Assembly (NCBI GenBank): GCA_905200565.1
Contig: CAJKKX010000024.1
Coordinates: 1 to 12,211, forward strand
From: an uncultured Lachnospiraceae bacterium
GTDB lineage: Bacteria; Bacillota_A; Clostridia; Lachnospirales; Lachnospiraceae
Length of the DNA: 12,211 nucleotides
Reading direction: 5' to 3'
Shown here piece after piece: positions 1 through 7,014 of the stretch (positions are counted from its first letter, which is position 1; each line of letters opens with the position of its first letter). The position numbers and the translations under genes were made by a program. Below the pieces are notes generated by a model. That model saw only the letters and a program-made list of their open reading frames with translations, searched no databases and was not told where the DNA came from.

Positions 1-24
1 TATATGGCGTTTAGCCATAAGCGA

Positions 25-71
25 GAATCCAGCTGCGGCAGCAGCGAAAAAGCAGCGTGAGCTGCGGATTC
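25..71. repeat. Y-shaped palindromic intergenic element
   Basis: An outer stem GAATCC (25-30) pairs with GGATTC (66-71). It encloses two small perfect hairpins: GCTG-CGG-CAGC (32-42) and GCAGC-GTGA-GCTGC (52-65, with a GNRA-type loop). The same plan, with the same GAATC/GATTC core in the outer stem, recurs at 3779-3828. This suggests a REP-like repeat family of the genome, probably lying downstream of a gene outside the window. The structure is seen in the sequence; membership of a genomic repeat family is inferred from only two copies. Confidence 0.5.
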
Positions 72-124
72 GAGCCTAGATGGCTGAATAGTTACATCCC
101 GATGGATGAGATGGAGAGATAAGG

Positions 125-153
125 TCGCCAAAAGCAGATTTTTGTGTTATACT
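125..153 (+). promoter_or_regulatory. Probable promoter of murI
   Basis: An extended -10 element, TG-T-TATACT, lies at 145-153. The -35 region around 125-130 is a poor match. It sits about 110 bases upstream of the murI start and is the only good -10 element in the leader. The leader also contains a weak GCAGAC/GTCTGT inverted repeat near 180-210, of no clear function. Confidence 0.4.
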
Positions 154-262
154 ATCGTTATGTGAAGATGGAAATTGAAAAGCAGACACAAAGCTTCAGA
201 TCGTCTGTTTGGAGGAAAGAAGATAACGAAAGATACAGGGCAGTCATGGTTTGGAGGTAAAC

Positions 263-1087
263 ATGGAAAATAGATGGGAAGCGCCCATAGGGGTGTTTGA
301 TTCCGGAGTTGGCGGGCTGACGGTCGCACGGGAGATTATGCGGAACATTCCAAATGAGCGGATCGTATATTTTGGGGATACGGCCAGGGTTCCTTATGGC
401 AGTAAATCAAGGGATACCATTCTTCGGTATTCCAGACAGATCATCCGTTTTCTGCGGACGCAGGAAGTGAAGGCCATCGTGGTGGCGTGCAATACGGCGA
501 GCGCTTATGCTCTGGAGGAGATAAAAAAAGAGCTGGATATTCCGATCATAGGCGTGGTAAAACCGGGAGCCAGAGCTGCCGGAAGCGCTACAAAGAATGG
601 AAGGATTGGCGTCATCGGAACGGAGGCTACGGTGAATTCCGGGATTTATACGGAGTTTTTACAGGCACAGAATCCGGATATTCAGGTACTTGGAAAGGCA
701 TGTCCGCTTTTCGTGCCTCTGGTGGAAGAGGGATGGCTGAAAGATCCGGTGACGGTAGAGGTTGCCACACGTTATTTGCAGGAGCTGATGGATCAGGATA
801 TTGACACTTTGATCCTGGGCTGTACGCATTATCCGCTGCTCCGTTCTACGCTGCGGGACATTGTGGGCGAAGGTGTGACGCTGGTCAATCCGGCATACGA
901 GACGGCGAGGGAGTTAAAGGAGCTGTTGAAACGGGAGCATCTGGAAAATACATGTGCGGGAGAATGTGAAGCGGGACGGCATCAGTTTTATGTGAGCGAC
1001 CTGGCAGAAAAATTCAGACAGTTTGCCAATTCCATCCTTCCGTTTGACATAGAGATCACAAAGCAGATTCATATTGAGGAGTACTAG
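263..1087 (+). CDS. murI: Glutamate racemase
   Basis: This is a 274-residue cytoplasmic enzyme that interconverts L- and D-glutamate and so supplies D-Glu for the peptidoglycan stem peptide. The sequence shows the expected Asp/Glu racemase landmarks: VFDSGVGGLT near residue 11 with Asp13, YFGDTARVPYG around 36-46, the first catalytic cysteine in VACNTAS (Cys76), and the second in GCTHYPLL (Cys187). Length fits the family (260-290 residues). The ATG at 263 is chosen because GGAGG lies five bases upstream. An in-frame TTG at 251 would overlap that ribosome site and add four residues before the conserved start. Three bases separate its stop from the next gene, so the two are likely co-transcribed. 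Identification is secure. Confidence 0.97.
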   Translation: MENRWEAPIGVFDSGVGGLTVAREIMRNIPNERIVYFGDTARVPYGSKSRDTILRYSRQIIRFLRTQEVKAIVVACNTASAYALEEIKKELDIPIIGVVKPGARAAGSATKNGRIGVIGTEATVNSGIYTEFLQAQNPDIQVLGKACPLFVPLVEEGWLKDPVTVEVATRYLQELMDQDIDTLILGCTHYPLLRSTLRDIVGEGVTLVNPAYETARELKELLKREHLENTCAGECEAGRHQFYVSDLAEKFRQFANSILPFDIEITKQIHIEEY

Positions 1088-1090
1088 AAG

Positions 1091-1537
1091 ATGACAAAGA
1101 ATATTTTACTGCGCATCCGGGGTTTGCAGTTTATGGAAGAGGGAGAGGAAGAACCGATCGAGGTCATTGTACCTGGCGTTTACTTTGAGAAAAACGGAAA
1201 GCATTATCTGAAGTATGATGAGGTGCAGGAAGGACTTGGAGGAGTCGTTCAGAATCTGATTAAAGTGGATGAGAATTGTATGGAGGTGACGAAACGGGGC
1301 GTTTCGAATGTTCATATGGTTTTTGAAGAGAACAAAAAAAATCTTTCTTATTATAGTACGCCGTTTGGCAATCTTCAGGTCGGTATTTCCGCCACAGGGA
1401 TTGTCCTGGATACGGCGGAGGACAGACTGGATATAAAGGTTGATTATGCGTTGGAAGTAAATTATGAACACCTGGCGGACTGTACCATCAGCATCAATGC
1501 GCAGGCAATGAAAAAAGAGAACACATCTGAATGTTGA
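1091..1537 (+). CDS. DUF1934 (YwiB-like) beta-barrel protein
   Basis: This 148-residue soluble protein matches the DUF1934/YwiB pattern. It opens with a strand ILLRIRGLQ, then an acidic turn, then VPGVYFEKNGKHYLKYDE, a VxK-type strand, the motif MEVTKRGVSNVHMVFEENKKN, and a C-terminal YALEVNYEHLADCTISINAQ. The family is predicted to be a calycin-like small barrel and has no established reaction. The gene starts three bases after murI, with GAGGAG placed nine bases upstream inside the murI end, so it is probably translated from the same mRNA. Its last codons and stop lie inside the downstream terminator stem, so the C-terminal tail MKKENTSEC is partly dictated by terminator sequence. Family assignment is fairly sure; function is unknown. 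Confidence 0.85.
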   Translation: MTKNILLRIRGLQFMEEGEEEPIEVIVPGVYFEKNGKHYLKYDEVQEGLGGVVQNLIKVDENCMEVTKRGVSNVHMVFEENKKNLSYYSTPFGNLQVGISATGIVLDTAEDRLDIKVDYALEVNYEHLADCTISINAQAMKKENTSEC

Positions 1538-1556
1538 CGGATGTGTTCTCTTTTTT
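1511..1556. terminator. Bidirectional rho-independent terminator, 17-bp stem
   Basis: The perfect arms are 1511-1527 and 1540-1556 around a 12-base loop. The left arm starts with six A and the right arm ends with six T, so it can work on both strands. It closes the murI-DUF1934 unit on the plus strand and the convergent membrane-protein gene on the minus strand. It overlaps the last nine codons of the DUF1934 gene, including its stop. Confidence 0.93.
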
Positions 1557-1558
1557 CA

Positions 1559-2011
1559 TTATTTTGAAATTTTATTTCGCATTCTCCGGAAAAAGCCCTG
1601 TTTCTTTTTCGGCTTTGCCTCAATGGAGCCGCGGATTCCTTTCACGCCGGTTATGTAGATGCCGCTTATGGTGGCCTTTACTTCACGTTTTACAGGAATG
1701 CTGTCAAAAATGTCGGCCGCACATACAAGAGTCATGATCTTCGGCCCGATTTTTGCTTTGACGATCGGAAGCTTAGCCCGGCGCATCATCTTCGGGGTCT
1801 GGTCAATCACCATCTGTGGAAGTCCGGATTCTTTTAGTTTCATTCGTTTTTTATCAATAACCAGCATGGTGACGTTCTGCTTCGCAGCCTCCATCTGTTC
1901 CTGCTGAATAGCCTGCTTTTTCTGTGCCTTTCGCCCGAAGAAGTAGAGGGCGATCAATAAAACAATGAGTACTGCAAGAATGACAAGCAGTACGGTTCCC
2001 AATGTGGACAT
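1559..2011 (-). CDS. Conserved single-pass membrane protein, unknown function
   Basis: A 150-residue protein. Residues about 4-25 (LGTVLLVILAVLIVLLIALYF) form one N-terminal transmembrane helix, followed by a basic stop-transfer GRKAQKKQ, so the rest is most likely cytoplasmic. The soluble part carries LVIDKKRMKLKESGLPQ, a QTPKMMRRAKLPIVKAKIGPKIMTLVC stretch and KATISGIYITGVKG, and ends with a very basic tail (KPKKKQGFFRRMRNKISK) suggesting contact with membrane or nucleic acid. I know similar proteins only as uncharacterised Lachnospiraceae proteins. The start is set by AGGGAGG seven bases upstream. A promoter lies about 80 bases further up. The gene is convergent with the DUF1934 gene and divergent from the deacetylase-like gene. 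Confidence 0.75.
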   Translation of the reverse strand: MSTLGTVLLVILAVLIVLLIALYFFGRKAQKKQAIQQEQMEAAKQNVTMLVIDKKRMKLKESGLPQMVIDQTPKMMRRAKLPIVKAKIGPKIMTLVCAADIFDSIPVKREVKATISGIYITGVKGIRGSIEAKPKKKQGFFRRMRNKISK

Positions 2012-2089
2012 AGCGTACCTCCCTGAAAATATTTAAGTTCTGTGAAATGAAATGTGCAGCCGGACTCTGCCGCACGAAACAATAATCAC

Positions 2090-2118
2090 ATTCTAGCATT
2101 CTTTGGAAAAAAGTGCAA
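2090..2118 (-). promoter_or_regulatory. Sigma-A promoter for the membrane-protein gene
   Basis: Read on the minus strand: TTGCAC (2118-2113), a 17-base spacer, then TAGAAT (2095-2090), with TGC just before the -10. It is oriented toward the gene starting at 2011, leaving a leader of roughly 70 bases. Confidence 0.6.
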
Positions 2119-2174
2119 TGAAATTATTATTTTTTCTTAAAAAGAGAAATTCTTATAGCATTTAAAAGTAAATA

Positions 2175-2183
2175 TGTTATAAT
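2175..2183 (+). promoter_or_regulatory. Extended -10 promoter for the deacetylase-like gene
   Basis: TG-T-TATAAT lies at 2175-2183, a perfect extended -10. No good -35 is present at 17-18 bases (around 2155-2160). It is 70 bases upstream of the start codon and divergent from the promoter at 2090-2118. Confidence 0.55.
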
Positions 2184-2252
2184 AGGAATCTGAAAGTTGA
2201 TTCGGTCTGTAAAAGGCCGGGACATATTAGAATTGATAAGGGAGGATTTTTC

Positions 2253-3710
2253 ATGGAGGAGCAAGAAAGGGCAAAAAGAGCCGCTGAGCGCAGAGCGAAG
2301 CGGAAAAGGCAGGTACTGATCTGCCGAATCGTCCTTGTCGCGCTGGTATTACTGGTTGCTGTGCTGCTGTTTCTGGTAATCTGGGGAAATACAGGGAAAA
2401 CGAAGAAGCCGCAGAATAAGGTGCAGAAGGGCACAGAGGCAATGACAGAAAACCAGTCCGGGGAGACGGCGGGAGAGCCTGCGGTAAAGGAGACAGAAGC
2501 TCAGACGGAGCCAAAAACGGACACGATGGCGGAGGCAGAGAGACTGGCGGCCATGTATGATTACGATGCGGCCATCGAACTGCTGAAAAGCGACAGCGCA
2601 TTTTCCGGAAATCAGGAAATGGCGGCGAAGGTTGCCGAGTGGGAGGGGGAAAAGGAGACGTTGGTGGAGTTCCCATTAGAGGAAGTGACACATGTTTTCT
2701 ATCATACCCTGATCAAAGATACCAGCCTTGCATTTGACGGGGACAGCAAGGAAGGCGGCTATAATCAGGTGATGACAACCATTGATGAGTTTAACAAGAT
2801 TACGCAGTCGATGTATGAAAAAGGTTATGTCATGGTGAGTCTGCATGACATGTGTACGGTAAATGAGGACGGAACAGTATCAAGAGGAAAGATCATGCTT
2901 CCGCCGGGGAAGAAGGCATTCGTGCTTTCGCAGGACGATGTGAGCTATTATCACTATATGGACGGCGACGGCATGGCGACAAAGCTAATCATCGATGAGA
3001 ATGGAAAGGTAAAGAACGAATACAAAGAGCAGGACGGTTCTGTCAGCGTGGGAGACTTTGACATGGTGCCGCTGATCGATACATTTGTAGAAGAACATCC
3101 GGACTTTTCTTATCATGGAGCGAAAGGAGTCATCGCCCTGACCGGTTATAACGGCGTACTGGGATATCGGACGGATATCGCATATAAGACAAAGGAAAAT
3201 CTGGACGAGTATCAGGAGAAGTTTTTCCAGGACAATCCGGATTTTAACGAGGACAGCTATAACCGGGAGGTGGAAGAGGCGACAAAAGTGGCGGACGCTA
3301 TGAAGGAGACCGGGTGGGAGTTTGCAAGCCATACCTGGGGGCATATAAATGTCACAGAGGCGGAGCTGTCCCGGATTCAGACGGATACCGAGAAATGGGA
3401 GAGTTATGTAAAACCGATCGTGGGGAATACGAACATCATTATTTTTGCTTTTGGAGCCGATATCGGCGACTGGCAGGCGTATACTTCCGATAATGAAAAG
3501 TTTAATTACTTAAAGAGCAGGGGATTTGATATTTACTGTAATGTCGATTCCTCCCAGTACTGGGTACAGTACGGCGATACTTACATGAGACAGGGACGGC
3601 GGAATCTGGACGGTTACCGGATGTATTATAATCCGGAGATGGTGGCAGATTTATTTGACGCCTCCTCCGTCTTTGACCCGGCCAGACCTACCCCCGTGCC
3701 AGAGATGTAA
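2253..3710 (+). CDS. Membrane-anchored polysaccharide deacetylase-like protein
   Basis: A 485-residue protein with a short, very basic cytoplasmic N-terminus (residues 1-20), one transmembrane helix (about 21-44), a Glu/Thr-rich linker (about 60-95), a short helical region (95-135) and an extracellular NodB-like domain (about 145-475). Deacetylase-like marks are KAFVLSQDDVSYYHY (Asp228/Asp229, in place of the usual TFDDG), a metal-type SHTWGH (His360 and His364), and IFAFGADIGDW near 397-407. NodB enzymes remove N- or O-acetyl groups from peptidoglycan, chitin-like or other glycans. The substrate here cannot be told. GGGAGG upstream fixes the ATG. Motif 1 lacks the usual Gly and an insert of about 100 residues separates the Asp pair from the His pair, so it may be a divergent enzyme or a non-catalytic relative. 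Confidence 0.72.
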   Translation: MEEQERAKRAAERRAKRKRQVLICRIVLVALVLLVAVLLFLVIWGNTGKTKKPQNKVQKGTEAMTENQSGETAGEPAVKETEAQTEPKTDTMAEAERLAAMYDYDAAIELLKSDSAFSGNQEMAAKVAEWEGEKETLVEFPLEEVTHVFYHTLIKDTSLAFDGDSKEGGYNQVMTTIDEFNKITQSMYEKGYVMVSLHDMCTVNEDGTVSRGKIMLPPGKKAFVLSQDDVSYYHYMDGDGMATKLIIDENGKVKNEYKEQDGSVSVGDFDMVPLIDTFVEEHPDFSYHGAKGVIALTGYNGVLGYRTDIAYKTKENLDEYQEKFFQDNPDFNEDSYNREVEEATKVADAMKETGWEFASHTWGHINVTEAELSRIQTDTEKWESYVKPIVGNTNIIIFAFGADIGDWQAYTSDNEKFNYLKSRGFDIYCNVDSSQYWVQYGDTYMRQGRRNLDGYRMYYNPEMVADLFDASSVFDPARPTPVPEM

Positions 3711-3712
3711 CA

Positions 3713-3774
3713 TAACATGTCGGCAGGAAAACAAGCGCGAACGCAGTGAGCATTTGTTTTCACCCGACATGTTA
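3713..3774. repeat. Long palindrome downstream of the deacetylase-like gene
   Basis: An 11-bp perfect outer stem (3713-3723 with 3764-3774) and an 8-bp inner stem GAAAACAA/TTGTTTTC (3727-3734 with 3754-3761) are separated by a small internal loop. The apex holds a mini-hairpin GCG-CGAA-CGC (3735-3744). It begins three bases after the stop codon. It has no T tract, so it is more likely a repeat or mRNA 3'-end stabiliser than a classical terminator. Confidence 0.6.
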
Positions 3775-3778
3775 ACGA

Positions 3779-3828
3779 CAGAATCAGGGAGTGCGAAGCA
3801 CGTCATCTGCGAAGCAGATGTGATTCTG
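3779..3828. repeat. Y-shaped palindromic element, full copy
   Basis: The outer 8-bp stem is CAGAATCA (3779-3786) with TGATTCTG (3821-3828). It encloses two hairpins with identical GAA loops: GTGC-GAA-GCAC (3791-3801) and CATCTGC-GAA-GCAGATG (3804-3820). As RNA or extruded DNA this is a compact three-way junction. It has the same plan as the element at 25-71. Confidence 0.65.
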
Positions 3829-3897
3829 GAGTTTCCATGTAACAAATGGGCGAGGTAAGGAGAATACATCTGCGAAGCAGATGTGATTCTGGAGTTT
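3804..3897 (+). repeat. Direct repeat pair, 31 bp, 63-bp spacing
   Basis: A 31-base block beginning CATCTGCGAAGCAGATG and ending in CTGGAGTTT occurs at 3804-3834 and again, identical, at 3867-3897. The second copy has its own 5-bp outer stem (AGAAT 3861-3865 with ATTCT 3886-3890) and so looks like a reduced version of the Y-shaped element. Duplication of part of the element explains the pair. With the palindrome at 3713-3774 this fills most of the intergenic stretch 3711-3953, in which I see no gene. Confidence 0.7.
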
Positions 3898-3953
3898 TCA
3901 TGGGGACGCAGGGGCTATGAAAAAGAAACAAAAAGAATAGAGAGGATAACATT

Positions 3954-5156
3954 ATGAAAAGAAAGTTTGTAATGGCAGCAGTCCTGGGACTTGCCCTGAT
4001 GGCAGCCGGATGCTCCAATAACACATCGAACACGAAGGAAACAACGACAGAAACAGCCGCAGAAACAGAGACGGCAAATGAAACCGGCAGTGAAACGGAA
4101 AGCCAGGCAGGGGTCTCCGATGCGGACAGACCGGATTACAAAGCGCTGGATTATGTAACGCTTGGAGAGTACAAGGGGCTGAAAGTGACGCTGGCTTCCA
4201 CCGCGGTGACAGATGAGGAGATTGATTCAGAGATTTCCAGCAGACTGACCCAGAATGACAAAGTGGAAACGCTGGAAGAGGGGACAGTGGAAAATGGAGA
4301 CATTGCCAACATTGACTATGAAGGAATGAAAGACGGCGTGGCTTTTGACGGCGGAACGGATAAAGGCTATGATCTTTCCATCGGTTCAGGAACCTTCATT
4401 GAGGGGTTTGAAGATGGACTGGTCGGAAAGAAAGTCGGGGAAACGGTAGACCTGAACCTTACCTTTCCGGAAAATTACGGAAGCGAGGAGCTGGCAGGCC
4501 AGGACGTGGTGTTCCATGTAACGATTAATTCCATCAAGCGCACGCCGGAACTTACGGATGAACTGGCAGCAGAGATTTCCGATTCTGAGTTTAAGACGGT
4601 CGAAGAATACCGTGCAGACGTGGAAAAGACTTTAAAAGAACAGAAGGAGTCCACGCGGGAATCCGGGAAAACCAATGACCTGATGACGCAGGTATACAAT
4701 AATGCGACCATAAACAGCTACCCGGAGGAGCTGGTAGCGTTTATTGTTCAGCAGTACGTGGATTATTATACACAGTATGCGGAGTCATCTGAGATGAGCT
4801 TATCCGATTTCATCCAGCAGAATCTTCAGACAACCGAAGAGGAATTTAATACCCAGATGGAAGAAATGGCAAAGCAGAGCCTTCGTCAGGAGATGCTTTT
4901 AAAAGCGATCGCAGAGGTGGAGGAGCTGACTCTTTCCGAAGAGGAATATGAAACAAGAGCAAAGGCTTATGTGGAGCAGATGGGGCTGGCGGATGTAGCG
5001 GCTCTGGAGGAACAGTATGGAAAGAAGCTGGTAGAGACGAACCTGCTTCTGGATAAAGCGCTTGAACTGGTAGAGGACAGCGCAGTTGTGACGGATCCGG
5101 ATGCGGCAGAGGCTCAGACAGAGTCTGAAACAGCATCTGAAACAAGCGCTGAATAA
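3954..5156 (+). CDS. Secreted FKBP/trigger-factor-like foldase lipoprotein
   Basis: A 400-residue predicted lipoprotein. The signal peptide ends in LALMAAGC with Cys20 as the lipidation site, followed by a Thr/Glu-rich linker (21-58). Residues about 62-110 resemble the region leading into the trigger factor PPIase domain (LGEYKGLKVTL...VTDEEIDSEI). Residues 113-195 form an FKBP-type peptidyl-prolyl isomerase domain (NGDIANIDYEG, FDGGTDKGYDLSIGSGTFIEGFEDGLVGKKVGE in two parts, VVFHVTINSIK). Residues 197-375 are helical and resemble the trigger factor C-terminal chaperone arms, and an acidic Thr/Glu tail ends the protein. The ribosome-docking N-domain of cytosolic trigger factor is missing and replaced by the export signal. 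It therefore probably folds proteins outside the membrane, like PrsA. The ribosome site is GAGAGGAT. No clear promoter is visible; repeat-rich DNA separates it from the upstream gene. Confidence 0.88.
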   Translation: MKRKFVMAAVLGLALMAAGCSNNTSNTKETTTETAAETETANETGSETESQAGVSDADRPDYKALDYVTLGEYKGLKVTLASTAVTDEEIDSEISSRLTQNDKVETLEEGTVENGDIANIDYEGMKDGVAFDGGTDKGYDLSIGSGTFIEGFEDGLVGKKVGETVDLNLTFPENYGSEELAGQDVVFHVTINSIKRTPELTDELAAEISDSEFKTVEEYRADVEKTLKEQKESTRESGKTNDLMTQVYNNATINSYPEELVAFIVQQYVDYYTQYAESSEMSLSDFIQQNLQTTEEEFNTQMEEMAKQSLRQEMLLKAIAEVEELTLSEEEYETRAKAYVEQMGLADVAALEEQYGKKLVETNLLLDKALELVEDSAVVTDPDAAEAQTESETASETSAE

Positions 5157-5199
5157 AGGTAATAATCCGACGTAAAAAAGGAAGAATAGAAACATAGGG

Positions 5200-5236
5200 T
5201 GCCGCAGGTGAAAGGATCATCCTGCGGCATTTTTTT
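5200..5236 (+). terminator. Rho-independent terminator after the lipoprotein gene
   Basis: TGCCGCAGG (5200-5208) pairs perfectly with CCTGCGGCA (5221-5229), followed by seven T (5230-5236). It lies 44 bases after the stop codon at 5156. Confidence 0.92.
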
Positions 5237-5249
5237 GAAAAAAATCGGT

Positions 5250-5285
5250 CTGACAGTAGCAGGATTTTCGAATATATGGTAAAAT
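5250..5285 (+). promoter_or_regulatory. Probable ptsI promoter
   Basis: Two overlapping readings are possible. One is CTGACA (5250-5255), 17 bases, TATATG (5273-5278). The other is an extended -10, TG-G-TAAAAT (5277-5285), without a good -35. Either leaves a leader of about 35-45 bases to the ptsI start. Lying just after a strong terminator, ptsI needs a promoter here. Confidence 0.45.
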
Positions 5286-5325
5286 AGGAATATTATTAAA
5301 CGGAAATTGTGGAAAGGAGAGACAC

Positions 5326-6984
5326 ATGATTACATTACAGGGAAAAGGAGTTTTTGGCGGCGTAGCCATCGGAAAAATTTCTTTTTATAAAAGAACAGGC
5401 GGACAGATTCAGCGTCGGAAGATTGACAATCCCGAAGCGGAGATCGCACGTTTCGAAGAAGCGAAGGCAAAGGCGATCGAGCAGCTTGGGGAACTGTATG
5501 ACAAAGCGGTTCAGGAAGTGGGCGAAGGAAATGCCATGATTTTCCAGGTTCATCAGATGATGCTGGACGATCTGGATTATGTAGAGGCCATTACCAATAT
5601 GATTACCACCCAGGAAATCAATGCGGAGTATGCGGTGGGAACGACGGGAGACAATTTCTCACAGATGTTCGCTTCTATGGATGATGATTATATGAGAGAG
5701 CGGGCAGCGGATGTGAAAGATATTTCAGAGCGCGTGGTATCGATTCTTTCGGGAAACCAGGGCGGCGGACTGGTGACGGACACGCCGGTGATTCTGGCAG
5801 CGGATGACCTGGCACCAAGTGAGACCGTACAGCTTGACAAGGATATGGTACTGTCCTTCGTGACGCAGGGAGGTTCCACGAATTCTCATACGGCTATTCT
5901 GGCACGTACCATGAACATTCCGGCGATTATCGGAATGGGGGAAAGCCTGACGGAGGAATACGAGGGGAGAATGGGTATTGTCGATGGAGCGACAGGAAAT
6001 CTGTTTATCGACCCGGACGAGGAAACTCTGAAAATTTATCAGGAGAAACAGAGAGAATACAAAGAAAAACAGGAGCTTTTGCAGCAGTTGAAGGGTGAGG
6101 AAAACATCAGCCTGGACGGCCAGAAGGTGAAGCTCTATGCAAATATTGGAAACGCTTCGGATATTGGCGCCGTTCTCCAGAACGATGCAGCAGGAATCGG
6201 CCTGTTCCGCAGCGAGTTCTTATATCTGGACAGCGAGGATTTCCCGACAGAGGAAGAGCAGTTTAAGGTCTATAAATACGTGGCAGAGACGATGGCGGGC
6301 AAGCAGGTGATCATCCGTACTCTGGATATCGGCGCGGACAAGCAGATCGATTATTTCAACCTGCCGAAAGAAGAGAATCCGGCGATGGGCTACCGTGCAA
6401 TCCGCATCTGCCTGACACAGCAGGAAATCTTCAAGACACAGCTTCGTGCGCTGTTCCGTGCGTCTGCTTATGGAAATATCGCAATCATGTTCCCGATGAT
6501 TATTGCCCTGGAGGAAGTGCTGGAGATCAAAGAAATCGTGGCACAGGTGAGAAAGGAACTGGATTTTGAAGGCATTCCGTATAAGAAAGATATTCAGCTT
6601 GGCATCATGATCGAAACGCCGGCGGCGGCGATGATCAGTGATGATCTGGCAAAAGAGGTGGACTTCTTCAGTGTGGGAACGAATGACCTGACACAGTACA
6701 CGACGGCTGTGGACAGACAGAACGCAAGCCTTGAGAAATTTTATCATCCGCACCACAAAGCGCTCCTGCGCCTGATTAAGCTGGCGGCTGACAATGCGCA
6801 TAAGAATGGCATCTGGATTGGTATCTGCGGTGAGCTGGGAGCAGATATGGAGCTGACCGAGACCTTCCTTGCGATGGGCATTGATGAGCTTTCCGTATCT
6901 CCGGCCTGTGTCCTTCCGCTGAGAAAGAAGATTCGGGAGACCAGCGTCGCAGACAGAAGAGACGAGATTTTAGCAGGATTATAA
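5326..6984 (+). CDS. ptsI: PTS enzyme I (PEP-protein phosphotransferase)
   Basis: A 552-residue cytoplasmic enzyme that takes phosphate from phosphoenolpyruvate onto a histidine and passes it to HPr, driving phosphotransferase-linked sugar uptake. Visible are the N-terminal EI domain, the swivelling phosphohistidine site GGSTNSHTAILAR (His188), the PEP-binding barrel with RSEFLY (295-300), RTLDIGADKQ (331-340), NPAMGYRAIRI (351-361), the second signature DFFSVGTNDLTQYTTAVDR (446-464), and the catalytic cysteine in GICGELGAD (Cys501). Length is slightly below the usual 570. The phosphohistidine motif reads GGSTNSH instead of the common GGRTSH, and the barrel has DIGADK where DIGGDK is usual. 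AAAGGAG lies nine bases before the ATG. No ptsH or sugar-specific EII gene is adjacent, so this is a stand-alone general PTS component. Confidence 0.96.
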   Translation: MITLQGKGVFGGVAIGKISFYKRTGGQIQRRKIDNPEAEIARFEEAKAKAIEQLGELYDKAVQEVGEGNAMIFQVHQMMLDDLDYVEAITNMITTQEINAEYAVGTTGDNFSQMFASMDDDYMRERAADVKDISERVVSILSGNQGGGLVTDTPVILAADDLAPSETVQLDKDMVLSFVTQGGSTNSHTAILARTMNIPAIIGMGESLTEEYEGRMGIVDGATGNLFIDPDEETLKIYQEKQREYKEKQELLQQLKGEENISLDGQKVKLYANIGNASDIGAVLQNDAAGIGLFRSEFLYLDSEDFPTEEEQFKVYKYVAETMAGKQVIIRTLDIGADKQIDYFNLPKEENPAMGYRAIRICLTQQEIFKTQLRALFRASAYGNIAIMFPMIIALEEVLEIKEIVAQVRKELDFEGIPYKKDIQLGIMIETPAAAMISDDLAKEVDFFSVGTNDLTQYTTAVDRQNASLEKFYHPHHKALLRLIKLAADNAHKNGIWIGICGELGADMELTETFLAMGIDELSVSPACVLPLRKKIRETSVADRRDEILAGL

Positions 6985-7014
6985 AATTTCAGGTTTTAAG
7001 AAATCAGGAAGTGA

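Noticed and set aside
21..122. Open frame without stop, ending at TAA 120-122, possible tail of an upstream gene
   Set aside because: It is closed on the left by a stop at 18-20, has no start with a ribosome site, and runs through the palindromic element; its residues resemble no family I know.
487..804. 105-codon open frame in another frame of murI
   Set aside because: It lies wholly inside the clearly coding murI and has no ribosome site; residue composition is typical of an out-of-frame reading.
3791..3883. Repeated TGCGAAGCA units as a possible CRISPR array
   Set aside because: Spacing is irregular, repeats are too short and are hairpin arms of Y-shaped elements; no cas genes are present.
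3803..4033. Minus-strand open frame with an internal peptide repeat (ETPESHLLRR)
   Set aside because: The peptide repeat is only the translation of the intergenic direct repeat, and the frame overlaps the start of the lipoprotein gene.
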